A stretch of 64,000 bases of DNA from Tepidiforma sp. (GTDB lineage: Bacteria; Chloroflexota; Dehalococcoidia; Tepidiformales; Tepidiformaceae), in contig NZ_BPIG01000001.1 in the NCBI RefSeq assembly GCF_026003995.1, positions 434,001-498,000 on the forward strand. Reading direction: 5' to 3'. Made by a program: the position numbers and the translations under genes. Position 1 is the first letter of the stretch; the number at the start of each line of letters is the position of its first letter. Positions 24,173 to 32,471 of this stretch are shown here, one piece after another. Under the pieces are notes generated by a model. That model saw only the letters and a list, made by a program, of their open reading frames with translations. It was not told where the DNA came from and searched no databases.

Positions 24173-25095
24173 CGGCGCATGCGGTGATGCCCGTCGACCA
24201 CGACCCCGGCCTCGACCTCCTGGAGGCCGAGGCCGTCTTCATCATGCGGGAAGTCGCAGCGGAGTTCGAACGGCCCGCCTTGCTCTTCTCCGGCGGCAAG
24301 GACTCGATCGTGCTGCTCCGGCTCGCGCAAAAGGCGTTCTGGCCGGCGCGCTTCCCGTTCACGGTCCTGCACGTCGACACCGGACATAACTTTCCTGAGG
24401 TGATCGCGTTCCGCGACCGGCGAATCGCGGAGCTGAAGGCTCGCCTCGTCGTTGCATCGGTACAGGAGGCCATCGACGAGGGGTGGGTGCAGGAGGAGCG
24501 GGGCCCGCGCGCATCGCGGAACCGGCTCCAGACGCCGGTGCTGCTGGCCGCGATCGCGCGGCACCAGTTCGATGCTGCCATCGGCGGCGCTCGGCGGGAC
24601 GAGGAGAAGGCGCGGGCCAAGGAGCGCGTCTTTTCGTTCCGGGACGAGTTCGGGCAGTGGGACCCGCGCAATCAGCGGCCCGAGCTGTGGAACCTGTACA
24701 ACGGCCTTCATCTGCGCGGCGAGCACATGCGGGTGTTCCCGCTTTCGAACTGGACGGAGCTCGACGTCTGGCGCTACATCGCGCGGGAGCGGCTCGAGAT
24801 CCCGTCGATCTACTTCGCGCACGAGCGGGAGGTGTTCCAGCGCGACGGCATGCTGATGGCGGTCAGCCCGTTCCTGCCGCGGCTGCCGCACGAGCGAAGC
24901 TTCGTCGAGACCGTCCGCTACCGGACGGTCGGGGACATGACCTGCACCGCGGCCGTCCGTTCTTCGGCGAAAACCGTGGAGGAGATCATCGCGGAGGTTG
25001 CCACAGCGCGGGTGACCGAGCGGGGCGCGAGCCGGGCGGACGACCAGTTCTCGGAGGCCGCGATGGAAGACCGGAAGCGGGAGGGGTACTTCTGA
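24169..25095 (+). CDS. cysD: Sulfate adenylyltransferase subunit 2 CysD
   Basis: The catalytic small subunit of the heterodimeric ATP sulfurylase, making APS from sulfate and ATP. The PP-loop SGGKDS is near residues 42-47, and [15 protein letters not shown] and [15 protein letters not shown] are CysD hallmarks. The GTG at 24169 overlaps the cysC stop and gives 308 residues; the ATG six codons later is a possible alternative. The stop overlaps the cysN ATG (TGATG). Confidence 0.93.
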   Translation: MTAHAVMPVDHDPGLDLLEAEAVFIMREVAAEFERPALLFSGGKDSIVLLRLAQKAFWPARFPFTVLHVDTGHNFPEVIAFRDRRIAELKARLVVASVQEAIDEGWVQEERGPRASRNRLQTPVLLAAIARHQFDAAIGGARRDEEKARAKERVFSFRDEFGQWDPRNQRPELWNLYNGLHLRGEHMRVFPLSNWTELDVWRYIARERLEIPSIYFAHEREVFQRDGMLMAVSPFLPRLPHERSFVETVRYRTVGDMTCTAAVRSSAKTVEEIIAEVATARVTERGASRADDQFSEAAMEDRKREGYF

Positions 25096-26372
25096 TGGAC
25101 CTCCTCCGTTTCGTGACTGCCGGGTCGGTCGATGACGGGAAGAGCACGCTCATCGGCCGGCTGCTCTACGACACGAGGCAGGTGTTCGAGGACACGCTGG
25201 CGAGCATCGAACGCGCGAGCCACGCGCAGGGGCTGGACGAGCTGAATCTCGCGCTGCTGACGGACGGGCTGCGGGCCGAACGGGAGCAGGGCATCACGAT
25301 CGACGTCGCCTACCGCTACTTCGCGACGCCGCGCCGGAAGTTCATCATCGCAGACGCGCCGGGCCATGTGCAGTACACGCGCAACATGGTCACGGGCGCC
25401 TCAACGGCGCACCTTGCGCTCATCCTCGTCGATGCGCGCAAGGGTGTGGTGGAACAAACGCGGCGGCATTCGGCGCTCGCCGCGCTGCTGGGCATCCACC
25501 ACGTGGTGCTTTGCGTGAACAAGATGGACCTGGTCGGCTGGTCTGAGGCGCGTTTTCGCGAGATCGAGGAGGAGTACCGCGCCGTCGCGCGGTCGCTGGG
25601 GATCGATGCGGTGACCGTCGTCCCGCTGGCGGCGCTGACGGGCGCGAACATCGTGCACCGCTCGGGTGAGCTCGGCTGGTACGACGGGCCCACACTCCTG
25701 GAGTTCCTCGAAGCTGTCCAGGTGCCGGACCCGGCCCGCCGGGCCCCCTTCCGGTTTCCCGTGCAGTACGTCATCCGGCCGCAATCGCGGGAGTTCCCGG
25801 ATTACCGCGGCTACGCCGGCACGGTGGCGGCAGGCTCCGTCCGGGTGGGCGATGCGGTCCGCGTGCTCCCCCTCGGAGCCGTGACGCAGGTGTCGGCGAT
25901 CGACCGCTTCGAAGAATCGCTCAGCGAGGCGTCGGCCGGCGATGCGGTGACGATTCGCCTCACCGACGAGCTCGATGCGGGCAGGGGGAGCATGCTCGTG
26001 GCGGCGCACGACCCGATCGCGCCGGTGGACGTCGTCGAAGCGGACGTGTGCTGGATGCGTGAAGATGCCCCGCTGGCGCCGGGGCAGCAGGTGCTCCTGA
26101 AGCAGACGACCCGCAGGACGCGCGCGGTGGTGGAATCGCTCATCGACCGGCTCGACGTCCACCAGCTGACGCGCGAGCCGTCTCCCGCGCAGCTCCGCCT
26201 GAACGATATCGGCCGGGTGCAGTTCCGGCTGATGGAGCCCGTGGTTGCCGACCTGTACGAGGCCTGCCGCGAAACCGGGGCCTTCATCATCATCGACCCG
26301 GCAACGCGCCACACGACCGGCGCGGGCATGACCAGGGCGGCCGCGCCTGCCGCCGCCGCGGGTGCCGGATGA
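25095..26372 (+). CDS. cysN: Sulfate adenylyltransferase subunit 1 CysN (GTPase)
   Basis: The EF-Tu-like GTPase that drives APS formation by CysD. P-loop GSVDDGKST (residues 10-18), switch region QGITIDVAYRYF, DAPGH and NKMD are all intact. A beta-barrel domain follows (FPVQYVIRPQSREFPDYRG). At 425 residues it lacks the C-terminal APS kinase fused in CysNC proteins, consistent with a separate cysC here. Start and stop both overlap neighbours, so translation is coupled. Confidence 0.93.
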   Translation: MDLLRFVTAGSVDDGKSTLIGRLLYDTRQVFEDTLASIERASHAQGLDELNLALLTDGLRAEREQGITIDVAYRYFATPRRKFIIADAPGHVQYTRNMVTGASTAHLALILVDARKGVVEQTRRHSALAALLGIHHVVLCVNKMDLVGWSEARFREIEEEYRAVARSLGIDAVTVVPLAALTGANIVHRSGELGWYDGPTLLEFLEAVQVPDPARRAPFRFPVQYVIRPQSREFPDYRGYAGTVAAGSVRVGDAVRVLPLGAVTQVSAIDRFEESLSEASAGDAVTIRLTDELDAGRGSMLVAAHDPIAPVDVVEADVCWMREDAPLAPGQQVLLKQTTRRTRAVVESLIDRLDVHQLTREPSPAQLRLNDIGRVQFRLMEPVVADLYEACRETGAFIIIDPATRHTTGAGMTRAAAPAAAAGAG

Positions 26373-27503
26373 ACGGCGGACCGGGCGAAGAAGCGCTCGC
26401 GCCGAGGAGCCGCGAGGTCGAGGCTGAAGCTGTGCCCGCCGGCCGCCGGGCCGCCGTCCGCAGGGCGGGCGTGCCGGTTTCACGCGCCGCCGCCGCGCTG
26501 ACCGGGATCTTCCTGTTCATCCTCGGACTTCAGGTGCTCAAGACCGGCGCGCGGACGCTGGTGCCGCTGCTCGACGGCCTCGATATCGCCGGCCCGGTGA
26601 ACAGCGTCGGGTTCGGCTGGCTCCTCGCCTATGCGGCGATGAGCGGTTCGCCGGTCGCCGCGATCGGCGTCACGCTGCTCGCGGGCGGCGTGCTCAGCGA
26701 GTCCGAAGCGTTCGGCGTCATCGGCGGGTCACGGCTCGGGGCGTCGTTCATCGTCCTCGCTGTCGGGTTCGTCCTGTACGTCGCCCGGAAGCGGAATCCC
26801 GACAGCCTCGCGATTGGCGTGATCTCGTTGCTCACGACGTTCACGACGCAGGGCCCGGCGATCATGCTGGGGCTGATTTCGCTCCACTACGGCTGGCTGG
26901 ACCGGCTCCAGTTCACGCCGCCGCCGGGCATGCTCGACTGGGTGGATGCGCTCTACGGCGAGCCCGTGGCGTGGCTCGACGCGCGGCTTCCGGGGGGCGC
27001 GCTGTTCGGGCTCGGCGTGGTCATCCTCCTCGGCAGCTTCGCCGTGTTCGACCGGGCGCTGCCGCAGCTCGATGCCGGCTCGAGCAGGTTCGATGCGGCG
27101 ATGCACCGGATGCGCTCGCGGTGGTTCATGTTCCTGATGGGCGGCGCGGTCACCTCGATGACGATGAGTGTGTCGATTTCGCTCACGCTGCTGGTGCCCC
27201 TCAGCCTGAAGGGCTACCTGAAGCGCGACCAGGTGCTGCCGTACGTCATGGGCGCGAACATCACGACGTTCATCGACACGCTGGCCGGGGGCGCTCATCC
27301 TCGGGGGTGCGACAGCGTTTACGGTCGTGCTGACCGAGATGATCTCGGTCGGCGTCGTCTCGCTGCTCATCCTCACGTTCTTCTACGGGCCGTACTCACG
27401 GGCCATTCTCCGGCTCGCCCATGAAGCGACGCGAAGCGAGCGGCGGCTCGCGGTCTTCCTCGCGGCCATCGTGGCGGTTCCGCTGGTCCTGCTCTTCGCC
27501 TGA
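26369..27503 (+). pseudogene. Multi-pass membrane transporter in cys operon, frameshifted by one extra G
   Basis: About eight hydrophobic helices follow a ~40-residue polar N-terminus. The MGANITTFIDTLAG motif recalls Na+/phosphate (NptA-like) symporters, and the place at the end of the cys operon suggests sulfate or a related anion; both are inference. As read, the frame changes at the five-G run 27287-27291 and ends in Arg/His-rich nonsense at 27424. Dropping one G continues as ALILGGATAFTVVLTEMI and ends cleanly at TGA 27501-27503, giving about 377 residues. It is either a sequencing/assembly error or a real mutation. Confidence 0.75.
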
Positions 27504-27511
27504 CCCGCGGA

Positions 27512-28753
27512 TCACCGGTGCAGGGATTCGTCGGGGGTGTCGGCGGCGACGCCGGCGGCGTACAGCGCGGCGATGCGGGCGTCGTCGAGGCCGAGCAGCT
27601 CGCGGAACACCCAGTCGTTGTGCTCGGCGAAGCCGGGGGCGTGGAGGCGGATGTGGCCCGGCGTCCGCGACAGCACCCAGGGCGGCGCTTCCATCTCCCA
27701 GGTGCCGGCGTCGGGGTGGGTGTGTTCGACCCATGCGCCTGTCGAGCGGAGATGAGGGTCGGCGACGAGCTCCGGGGTGGTGAGGACCGCACCAGCCGGG
27801 ACGCCGGCACGCTGGAGCAGGTGCATCGCCTCGTGGTGGCCGCGCTGCAGCGTCCACGCCTCGATTTCGGGGTCGAGGTCGCGCTCGTTCGCCTTCCGGG
27901 CGGCGGCGGTCGCGAAGCGGGGGTCGTCGGCGAGGTCGGGCCGGCGGATGACGGTGCACAGGGCGCGGAACTGCTCGTCCGTCTCGCAGGCGATGGCGAC
28001 CCAGCGGTCGTCGCCGGCACAGCGGTAGACGTTGTGCGGGGCGTGGTGGGGGTGGCGGTTTCCCATCGGCCGCGGGAGTTCGCCCGTGAGGCTGTACCCG
28101 ACGATGTGTTCGCCCACGAACATGGTGAGGTTTTCGCGCTGTGCGAGCTCGACGTAACTGCCCTCGCCGGTGAGGCGGCGCTTGCGGAGCGCGAGCGCGA
28201 CCGCGCCGACGAGCGCCGTCGCGGCCATCGGGTCGCCGTAGCTGAAGCCGGTCTTCATCGGCTCGCCTTCTTCGTACCCCGAGATGGAGACGAGCCCGGC
28301 GAGCTGCTCGACGTTCGACCCGTAGGCGACGTAGTCCTTTTCGGGGCCGGTCTTGCCATGGCCGGGCATCGAGACGTAGATGATGCTTGGGTTCACGGAG
28401 CGGACGGTCTCGTAGTCGAGGCCGAGGTTGTCCATCACGTCGGAGCGGTAGTTTTCGACCAGCACGTCGCTGATGGCGCAGAGCTGCAGGACCGTTTCGC
28501 GGCCGAGCGGGTGGGCGAGATCGAGCGAGACGGCGTACTTGTTCCGGTTGTTGTGGTTGAAGTAAGCCGACCGGTTGTACCAGCGGGGCACGTCGCGCGG
28601 GATGAGGCCGAGGGCGCGGAGCAAGTCCCACTGGCGGGGGCTTTCGACCTTGATGACTTCTGCGCCGTAATCGCCGAGGAGGCGGGTGCCCATCGGCCCG
28701 GTCCAGACCATCGTGAGGTCGACGACGCGGACGCCGTCGAGGGGCTGGCTCAT
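27512..28753 (-). CDS. CaiB/BaiF family (class III) CoA-transferase
   Basis: Moves CoA between a donor acyl-CoA and a carboxylic acid. The 413 residues begin with the family opening LDGVRVVDLTMVWTGPMG and contain GDYGAEVIKVESP and ENYRSDVMDNLGLDY. The likely catalytic Asp is in FSYGDPMAATAL. It is last in a run where the three genes overlap by ATGA: CaiB, small protein, CaiB. The substrate is unknown; two related transferases in one operon may form a heteromer or act on successive intermediates. Confidence 0.9.
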   Translation of the reverse strand: MSQPLDGVRVVDLTMVWTGPMGTRLLGDYGAEVIKVESPRQWDLLRALGLIPRDVPRWYNRSAYFNHNNRNKYAVSLDLAHPLGRETVLQLCAISDVLVENYRSDVMDNLGLDYETVRSVNPSIIYVSMPGHGKTGPEKDYVAYGSNVEQLAGLVSISGYEEGEPMKTGFSYGDPMAATALVGAVALALRKRRLTGEGSYVELAQRENLTMFVGEHIVGYSLTGELPRPMGNRHPHHAPHNVYRCAGDDRWVAIACETDEQFRALCTVIRRPDLADDPRFATAAARKANERDLDPEIEAWTLQRGHHEAMHLLQRAGVPAGAVLTTPELVADPHLRSTGAWVEHTHPDAGTWEMEAPPWVLSRTPGHIRLHAPGFAEHNDWVFRELLGLDDARIAALYAAGVAADTPDESLHR

Positions 28754-29226
28754 GGCTGGCGCTCCTTGCGGGCGAGGCTGGGCGGGCCCTGCCAGGTTTC
28801 GCCGTTATCCAGCGCCACGGTGAGCTGGGTGCCGGATTCCTCGACGGTCCCGGCGAGTTCGGGCGTGCCGGCCGGATAGGAGGACTTCCTCGGAACGAGC
28901 ACGCGCGCCCCGGCCGGGAATTCCGCGCTGGCGATGATCTCGAGCGCTTCGATGCGGCGGCCGATGGCGCGCGCGAGGACCTGGAAGAGCGCGAAATCGT
29001 CGGTCTTCCGGAAGGTCTCCAGCGCTTCCTCGCGCGAAGCGGCTTCGCGGGCAGGGCGGAGGTCGGCCGGCGGCGGGATCGTGTCCTCGTCGCCGCGCGC
29101 GAGGAGGGCGGCGACGTATTTCCGCGCCCGCGGCGCGGCCTCTCCGGTCAGGCGATGGAGCAGCGCGAGGTCATCGCACTGTTCGAAAAAGGCTGCCGCG
29201 CGCGCGACACGCTCCCGCTGGTTCAT
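28750..29226 (-). CDS. Unknown protein between two CoA-transferases, SH3/KOW-like C-terminus
   Basis: The 158 residues are not assignable to a family I know. The N-terminal ~115 are helical and rich in Ala/Arg/Glu. The last ~45 have a small beta pattern (GTVEESGTQLTVALDNGETW) like an SH3 or KOW-type barrel. It overlaps both neighbouring CaiB/BaiF genes by ATGA, so translation is coupled and a role with them is likely. There are no membrane helices or metal motifs. Confidence 0.65.
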   Translation of the reverse strand: MNQRERVARAAAFFEQCDDLALLHRLTGEAAPRARKYVAALLARGDEDTIPPPADLRPAREAASREEALETFRKTDDFALFQVLARAIGRRIEALEIIASAEFPAGARVLVPRKSSYPAGTPELAGTVEESGTQLTVALDNGETWQGPPSLARKERQP

Positions 29227-30368
29227 GCCGGGAGGCTCCCGAGGACCTCGGCGGTGTGCTCGCCGAGGAGCGGCGCCCGGCCGGCGTCCCAGTCGCCGGG
29301 CCCCATCCACCAGGGCGGGCCGGGATAGACCGCTTCGCCGGCGACCGGGTGGTCGATGCGCTGGAGGAAGCCGCGGGCGTTCAGCTGGGGACTTTCGACC
29401 AGGTCTGCCATCGTGTGGACGAAGGCGATGGGCGCGCGGCCTGCGCCAGCCCTCCGGTAGAGGTCGTGTTTCGTTTCGGTCGCCGCCCAGGCGTAGAGCT
29501 CGGCCATGAGCTCGTCGTTGTGGGCGACGCGGTCGGCCTGGGTGGCGAAGCGCGGGTCCTCGCCGAGGTCGGGGCGGCCGATGACCTCGAGGAACGGCTT
29601 CCAGTTGCGCGGCATGAGGTGGATGCCGATGTGGCCGTCGGCGCAGGGGTAGATGCCGATGAAGCTCGCCATGTGGTTGCCGCGGCGGATGCCGCTCCAC
29701 TGGCCGAGGTAGCAGTAGTAGGGGATCGAGGCCTCGAGAATGGGCGCCATGCAGCGCTGGATGGAGATATCGACGTGCTGGCCGCGCCCGTCCCGCTCGG
29801 CTGCGAGGACGGCGAGCATCGCGGCCGAGAAGGCGTTGAGGCCGCCCTGGTAGTCGGCCTGGTAGCCGCCGTTCTTCAACGGGCCGCCTTCGAGCGTGCC
29901 GGTGATGTACATCTGGCCGCCCATGGCGAAGGCGATGAGGTTGTTCCCGCGGTAGTTCGCGTATGGGCCCTGCTGGCCGAACGGGGTGATCGACACCATG
30001 ACGATGCGCGGGTTGCGTTCGGCGAGCGACGCGTAGTCGAGACCGAGTGCGGCGAGGTCGGCTGGCCGGTAGTTCTCGACGAGGACGTCGGCGGTCTCGA
30101 TGAGGCGGAGCAGGCGGCCGCGGCCCGCGGGGTCGCGCGGGTCGAGGACGACCGACTTCTTCCCGGTGTTGAGGTAGAGGAAGAGGGCGCTGGCTTCAGG
30201 GTCCGGCTCGCCGCGGGGGAACGGCCCGTGGGCGCGGGCGATGTCGCCGCGGGGCGGCTCCACCTTGATGACCTCGGCCCCGTACCCGGCGAACAGCTTG
30301 CCGCAGTACGGGGCCGAGACGAACGTGCCAAATTCGATGACGCGGAGACCTTCGAGGGGCCGGCTCAC
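29223..30368 (-). CDS. CaiB/BaiF family (class III) CoA-transferase
   Basis: The 381 residues start LEGLRVIEFGTFVSAPYCGK and include GYGAEVIKVEPPRGD, ENYRPADLAALGLDY and the presumed catalytic Asp in GYQADYQGGLNAF. It is a typical class III CoA-transferase, working through an aspartyl-CoA anhydride. It lies 11 nt after the pirin gene and overlaps the next gene. The substrate cannot be read from sequence; the MaoC and pirin neighbours suggest acyl-CoA catabolism. Confidence 0.9.
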   Translation of the reverse strand: MSRPLEGLRVIEFGTFVSAPYCGKLFAGYGAEVIKVEPPRGDIARAHGPFPRGEPDPEASALFLYLNTGKKSVVLDPRDPAGRGRLLRLIETADVLVENYRPADLAALGLDYASLAERNPRIVMVSITPFGQQGPYANYRGNNLIAFAMGGQMYITGTLEGGPLKNGGYQADYQGGLNAFSAAMLAVLAAERDGRGQHVDISIQRCMAPILEASIPYYCYLGQWSGIRRGNHMASFIGIYPCADGHIGIHLMPRNWKPFLEVIGRPDLGEDPRFATQADRVAHNDELMAELYAWAATETKHDLYRRAGAGRAPIAFVHTMADLVESPQLNARGFLQRIDHPVAGEAVYPGPPWWMGPGDWDAGRAPLLGEHTAEVLGSLPA

Positions 30369-30379
30369 GGAGGCGCATC

Positions 30380-31417
30380 TTACGCGCCCTGACGCTTCTC
30401 CTCATCTCCCGGGTGCTCAGCCCGGACGGCGCCGCCGCGGTCTCCGTGAATCTGCGAAAAGTCGAACCGGGTCGGCGGAATCTGGCCCATGCGGCCCGAG
30501 TGGTAATCCCGGATGGCCTGGAAGATTTCGTCGCGGGTGTTCATCACGAACGGGCCGTGGAAGACCACGGGCTCGCGGATGGGGCGGCCGCCGAGGATGA
30601 GGACGTCGAGATTGCGGGCGCGCGAGTCCTGGATGTCGTCGGCTTCGATGATGATGCCGTCGCCGTTGCCGAACACGACGAGCTGGCCCTCGCCGAACGG
30701 ACGCCGTTCGAGCCCGGCCCGGCCGCGGCCGTTGAGCGCGTAGGCGAGCGCGTTGAAGTCGCGCGGCCATGCCGTTTCGAAGCGGGTTCCCGGCGGAAGC
30801 GTCACGTGCGCGTAGGCGATTGGGGTGTGCGTCACGCCGGGGCCGCGGTGACCACCGAGCTCCCCGGCGATGAGGCGGACGAGCGCGCCGCCATCGAACC
30901 CGGCGAGGAGGGTGACGGCGGAGGCGCCGATATCCTGGTAGCGGGGCGGCGTCCATTTCATCGCCGCCGGGAGGTTCACCCAGAGCTGCACGCCGTGGAA
31001 CAGGCCGCCCTTCTGGATGAGCCAGGCGGGCGGCACTTCGTCGTGGAGGATGCCAGCGCCGGCGGTCATCCACTGGGTGGCGCCGTCGGCGATGTACCCG
31101 CCGCCCCCGGTCGAATCGTGGTGCTCGAGGGCGCCGTCGATCATGTAGGTGACCGTTTCGAAGCCGCGGTGGGGATGCCACGGGGCGCCTTTCGCCTCGC
31201 CCGGGGCGTATTCGACCGCGCCGATGTGGTCGAGGAGCAGGAACGGGTCGGCGATGCCGAGGTCGAGGCCCGGGAAGGGCCGGCGCACCTGGAAGCCTTC
31301 GCCTTCGAGGTAGGTCGGGGCGGTGACAACGAGGTGGACTGGCCGGGGACGGTCAGTCGGCCCGAGCCGGTCGAGACGGGGCAGGGTGAGCGGGTTGGCT
31401 GGCGTGACGGCAGGCAC
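30380..31417 (-). CDS. Pirin family protein (bicupin)
   Basis: The 345 residues form two cupin domains. The N-terminal metal site is typical of pirins: HPHRGFETV plus a later His (DGALEHHDSTG) and the downstream HDEVP. Known pirins act as quercetinase-type dioxygenases or as redox-sensing partners; the role here is open. The GTG start has a strong SD (AAGGAGG). A small dyad TTGCA-GA-TGCAA at 31432-31443 lies just upstream. Confidence 0.88.
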   Translation of the reverse strand: MPAVTPANPLTLPRLDRLGPTDRPRPVHLVVTAPTYLEGEGFQVRRPFPGLDLGIADPFLLLDHIGAVEYAPGEAKGAPWHPHRGFETVTYMIDGALEHHDSTGGGGYIADGATQWMTAGAGILHDEVPPAWLIQKGGLFHGVQLWVNLPAAMKWTPPRYQDIGASAVTLLAGFDGGALVRLIAGELGGHRGPGVTHTPIAYAHVTLPPGTRFETAWPRDFNALAYALNGRGRAGLERRPFGEGQLVVFGNGDGIIIEADDIQDSRARNLDVLILGGRPIREPVVFHGPFVMNTRDEIFQAIRDYHSGRMGQIPPTRFDFSQIHGDRGGAVRAEHPGDEEKRQGA

Positions 31418-31431
31418 AGGCGCCTCCTTCG

Positions 31432-31443
31432 TTGCAGATGCAA
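31432..31443. promoter_or_regulatory. Short palindrome upstream of pirin gene
   Basis: TTGCA-GA-TGCAA is a perfect 5-bp inverted repeat in the 63-nt gap between the MaoC gene and the pirin gene, a few bases before the SD. It could be an operator; no clear promoter pair accompanies it. Confidence 0.25.
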
Positions 31444-31480
31444 CTACCAGCCTAGCAGGTTTCCCGCCGCGCCGTCAGGG

Positions 31481-31906
31481 TCACCCCCGGGAGGGGAGCT
31501 GGACCTGGACGTTCGCCCGGGTGCTCGGCTGGCCTTCGGCGAGCGTGACGATTTCGAGCTCGACGAGGTGGGCGCCGTCTTCGACGCGCTTCTCGACGAC
31601 GCGGCCCGCGAGCACGAGCGGCCGGTCGGCGACATCGGGCCGGCGGTAGGCCGCACGGACGCTGCGCACCATGCCCTCGGTGCCGGCCCAGTCGCTGACG
31701 TACTGGGTGATCCAGGCGAGCTTGAGGAGGCCGGGGACGAGCGCGCCGCCGACGCCGAGGCGCTTGCCGGCTTCGGCATCGGCGAAGGCCGGGTTGGTCG
31801 GGTTGTCGCGGCCGAAGAAGTCGATGGCCATGTCGGTGGTGGGCACGCGCTCGAGCGGTTCGAGTTCGTCGTCGACGTTGACGTCTTCGTAGTAGCGCTG
31901 GCTCAT
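31481..31906 (-). CDS. MaoC-like hot-dog protein, active-site His not conserved
   Basis: 141 residues with the MaoC/hydratase-2 pattern (RYYEDVNVDDELEPLERVPT, then the central helix and GLLKLAWITQYVSDWAG). The catalytic motif, normally DxNPxHxD, here reads NPAFAD, so the histidine is Phe, and the usual HG before the next helix is PG. It overlaps the following FAS1-type hot-dog gene's stop by 4 nt, suggesting a heteromeric hydratase in which this half is structural. An isolated enzyme seems unlikely to be active. Confidence 0.75.
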   Translation of the reverse strand: MSQRYYEDVNVDDELEPLERVPTTDMAIDFFGRDNPTNPAFADAEAGKRLGVGGALVPGLLKLAWITQYVSDWAGTEGMVRSVRAAYRRPDVADRPLVLAGRVVEKRVEDGAHLVELEIVTLAEGQPSTRANVQVQLPSRG

Positions 31907-32367
31907 TCGTCGCTCCTGCCGGACGCCATCTTCGGGTCGAACTGGGTGATGGTGATCATGGCCGCGGCAACGTGGTTACCGTCGGCGTCGTAGTAGTCGG
32001 TGCCCTGTGTGACGAGGACGCTGTAGCCGTAGCGGCCGCCGAGGCGGTCGCGGATGTCGTAGACCTGCGAGATGGCCTGCAGCTGTTCGCCGATGCGGAA
32101 CGGGCGGGTGAAGCGCCATTCCTGCTGGGTGAGGAGGCCGCCGGGCAGCACCTGGGGCATGCCGCGGCGGGGACCGCCGCCGAGCATGGCGATCACGTAT
32201 GGCGGCGCGATGCCGGTGCCGTCGGCGTAGCGCGGGTCGGTGTCGCCGAGGACGTCGCGCATGCGGCGCGCGTCTTCCTCGCGGATGGTGACCGTGACGG
32301 GGTCGCTCTTGCGGCCGATGGCCGCGCGGTGCTCATCGGTGATGAGGCTCTGTTCCGGGATCGCCAT
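31903..32367 (-). CDS. FAS1-type MaoC N-terminal dehydratase-domain protein
   Basis: 154 residues matching the N-terminal half of two-domain MaoC proteins such as mesaconyl-C4-CoA hydratase: VTVTIREEDARRMRDVLGDTDPRYAD, then GIAPPYVIAML and a tryptophan-containing strand (QQEWRFTRPF). This half normally lacks the catalytic His and binds the CoA chain. It is translated just before, and overlaps, the 141-residue MaoC partner, so the two probably make the alpha/beta hydratase pair. Confidence 0.78.
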   Translation of the reverse strand: MAIPEQSLITDEHRAAIGRKSDPVTVTIREEDARRMRDVLGDTDPRYADGTGIAPPYVIAMLGGGPRRGMPQVLPGGLLTQQEWRFTRPFRIGEQLQAISQVYDIRDRLGGRYGYSVLVTQGTDYYDADGNHVAAAMITITQFDPKMASGRSDE

Positions 32368-32471
32368 GCATCCTCCAGGGGCCCGGCGGCCTGGCGCGCA
32401 GGGGCACGCAGCCGGGCGGACGTTCAGGTGCCCGTAGTCTGCCAGCTTTTCGGCGTTTCCGGGAGGGCGGC

